Made by a program: the position numbers and the translations under genes | Shown here: positions 14,123 to 15,162 of the stretch, in pieces | Position numbering within the stretch: the stretch's first letter is position 1 | Layout: every line of letters starts with the position of its first letter | Origin: Alphaproteobacteria bacterium UBA2964 | Lineage (GTDB): Bacteria > Pseudomonadota > Alphaproteobacteria > MPNO01 > UBA2964 | DNA: 15,162 nucleotides | Direction of reading: 5' to 3' | Assembly: GCA_002348425.1 (NCBI GenBank) | Contig: DEBE01000224.1 | Location: forward strand, 1-15,162 | The notes under the pieces: generated by a model | Seen by the model: the letters and a program-made list of their open reading frames with translations, nothing else | Told to the model about the DNA's origin: nothing | Database searches by the model: none

Positions 14123-15162
14123 CATATGATTTTGCAAATTCCGCAGATCGCCGAACGGTGCCAATCATTCCGATAGAAACCGGTGTATTCAATGCCTGGC
14201 TCAAGAAGCAGGACACTGCCATGCGTCTTTGGGTAAAAAGCACAGGCTTTAAAGCCAAGCCCGGTTCAATGAGCCTTGTAGGTAGAAATGACGGATCATT
14301 GGCAAAAATACTATTGGGGTTGGAAAGTCATCAAGCTTTGTGGAGCTATGCTTCCTTACCCTTGAAACTTCCTGCGGGCAAATATCGAATTGATGCTCGA
14401 ATGGACCGGGCTGGTGCAACTGCCGCTGCACTAGGTTGGGGACTTGGGTGTTATAAGTTTACAAAGTATAAAAGTAAGACCAGACCAATCAAAATGCCAA
14501 CTCTCGTTTGGCCAAAAGACTGTGATAGAAAAATGGTCATTCGAACAGCGGATGCGACCGCCTTGGTGCGCGATCTAATTAACATTCCTCCAGAAGATAT
14601 GGGACCGCCGGAACTGTCATCCGCGGCGCGCAAACTCGCTAAGAGACATGGTGCCAAAATTAGCATCTTGATTGGCAATAATCTTTTGAAAAAAAACTAT
14701 CCAACTATACATATGGTAGGCCGGGCGGCCGAGAAAGCTCCTCGTCTAATTGATATGACTTGGGGCAGACCGAGCGCACCTAAGGTAACACTAGTAGGCA
14801 AGGGTGTGTGTTTTGATACGGGGGGCTTGGATCTTAAAAGTGCTGCCGGCATGTTACGTATGAAAAAAGATATGGGAGGTGCAGCGCATGTTCTGGGGCT
14901 TGCCCATATGATTATGGATGCAAATCTTAATGTTCGCTTGCGTGTATTGATAGGCGCTGTTGAAAACTCTGTTTCTGGTAATGCTTATCGACCTTCCGAT
15001 GTTATTCGGACACGCAAAGGGATTACAGTGGAGGTTGGAAATACTGACGCAGAGGGTAGACTGGTAATGTGTGATGCGATCGCAGAGGCAGACCGAGAAA
15101 ATCCAGCTCTGATTGCCGATTTTTCTACACTTACAGGTGCAGCCCGAGTAGCCGTGGGCACT
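14119..15162 (+). CDS. M17-family leucyl aminopeptidase, N-terminal part (runs off right edge)
   Basis: 348 codons are visible and the frame is still open at the window end, so the C terminus lies outside. M17 aminopeptidases remove N-terminal residues from peptides using two metal ions and work as hexamers. Visible active-site residues are K228 and D233 in VGKGVCFDTGGLDLKSA, D251 in KKDMGGAA, and D310 and E312 in the family signature NTDAEGRL. An N-terminal regulatory domain of about 150 residues precedes the catalytic domain. The ATG shares ATGA (14119-14122) with the stop of the dehydrogenase, and GGAGGG (14101-14106) lies upstream at long spacing. Such tight coupling of an aminopeptidase to a catabolic operon is unexpected. 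It could act on an amide or dipeptide-like intermediate, or its position may be incidental. Confidence 0.93.
   Translation, partial: MTYDFANSADRRTVPIIPIETGVFNAWLKKQDTAMRLWVKSTGFKAKPGSMSLVGRNDGSLAKILLGLESHQALWSYASLPLKLPAGKYRIDARMDRAGATAAALGWGLGCYKFTKYKSKTRPIKMPTLVWPKDCDRKMVIRTADATALVRDLINIPPEDMGPPELSSAARKLAKRHGAKISILIGNNLLKKNYPTIHMVGRAAEKAPRLIDMTWGRPSAPKVTLVGKGVCFDTGGLDLKSAAGMLRMKKDMGGAAHVLGLAHMIMDANLNVRLRVLIGAVENSVSGNAYRPSDVIRTRKGITVEVGNTDAEGRLVMCDAIAEADRENPALIADFSTLTGAARVAVGT

Overview
The window is gene-dense, moderately AT-rich bacterial DNA. It has short or overlapping gene junctions, a few TTG/ATG start ambiguities, and protein families that are common in free-living, probably marine, alphaproteobacteria (Rhodospirillales-like or SAR116-like). 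That placement is inferred from protein style only: there is no rRNA, tRNA or other phylogenetic marker here. I see no insertion sequence, CRISPR array, tRNA, integrase or transcriptional regulator. The longest gap between genes is about 255 bp, so no gene-free stretch exceeds 300 bp.

Left part (1-2722): an amidase-signature enzyme runs off the left edge on the minus strand. Its start overlaps a 72-residue GatC/AtzG-like small protein. On the plus strand, divergent from them, lie a GFA-family zinc protein and a Bcr/CflA-type MFS exporter.

Middle part (2700-7769): a minus-strand operon encodes a family III CoA-transferase, a thiolase-fold protein that lacks the nucleophilic cysteine, and a DUF35 zinc-ribbon/OB-fold partner joined to it by a TAATG overlap. 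Together they look like a CoA-thioester activation and C-C bond module, possibly a retro-aldolase of the Ltp2-ChsH2 kind. A metal-dependent amidohydrolase-2 enzyme diverges from this operon. It converges on a minus-strand enolase-superfamily (muconate cycloisomerase/dipeptide epimerase type) enzyme.

Right part (8025-15162): a plus-strand run of seven genes with small gaps or 4-bp overlaps looks like one transcription unit. In order they are a 2-pyrone-4,6-dicarboxylate lactonase-like hydrolase, an MFS transporter, an alpha/beta hydrolase of the 2,6-dihydroxypseudooxynicotine hydrolase type, a class II aldolase/decarboxylase, a secreted alpha/beta hydrolase, a D-2-hydroxyacid dehydrogenase, and an M17 leucyl aminopeptidase cut by the right edge. 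Uptake, lactone opening, C-C cleavage, decarboxylation/aldol chemistry and 2-hydroxy/2-oxo acid interconversion fit a lower pathway for ring-cleavage products of an aromatic or N-heteroaromatic compound. No ring-activating or ring-cleaving oxygenase is present in the window, so the substrate is unknown.

The most interesting signals are the cysteine-less thiolase/DUF35/CoA-transferase operon, the Asp-to-Asn change at the expected catalytic site of the lactonase-like enzyme, the unusual seven-gene operon ending in an aminopeptidase, and C7-C9 homopolymer tracts inside coding sequence.
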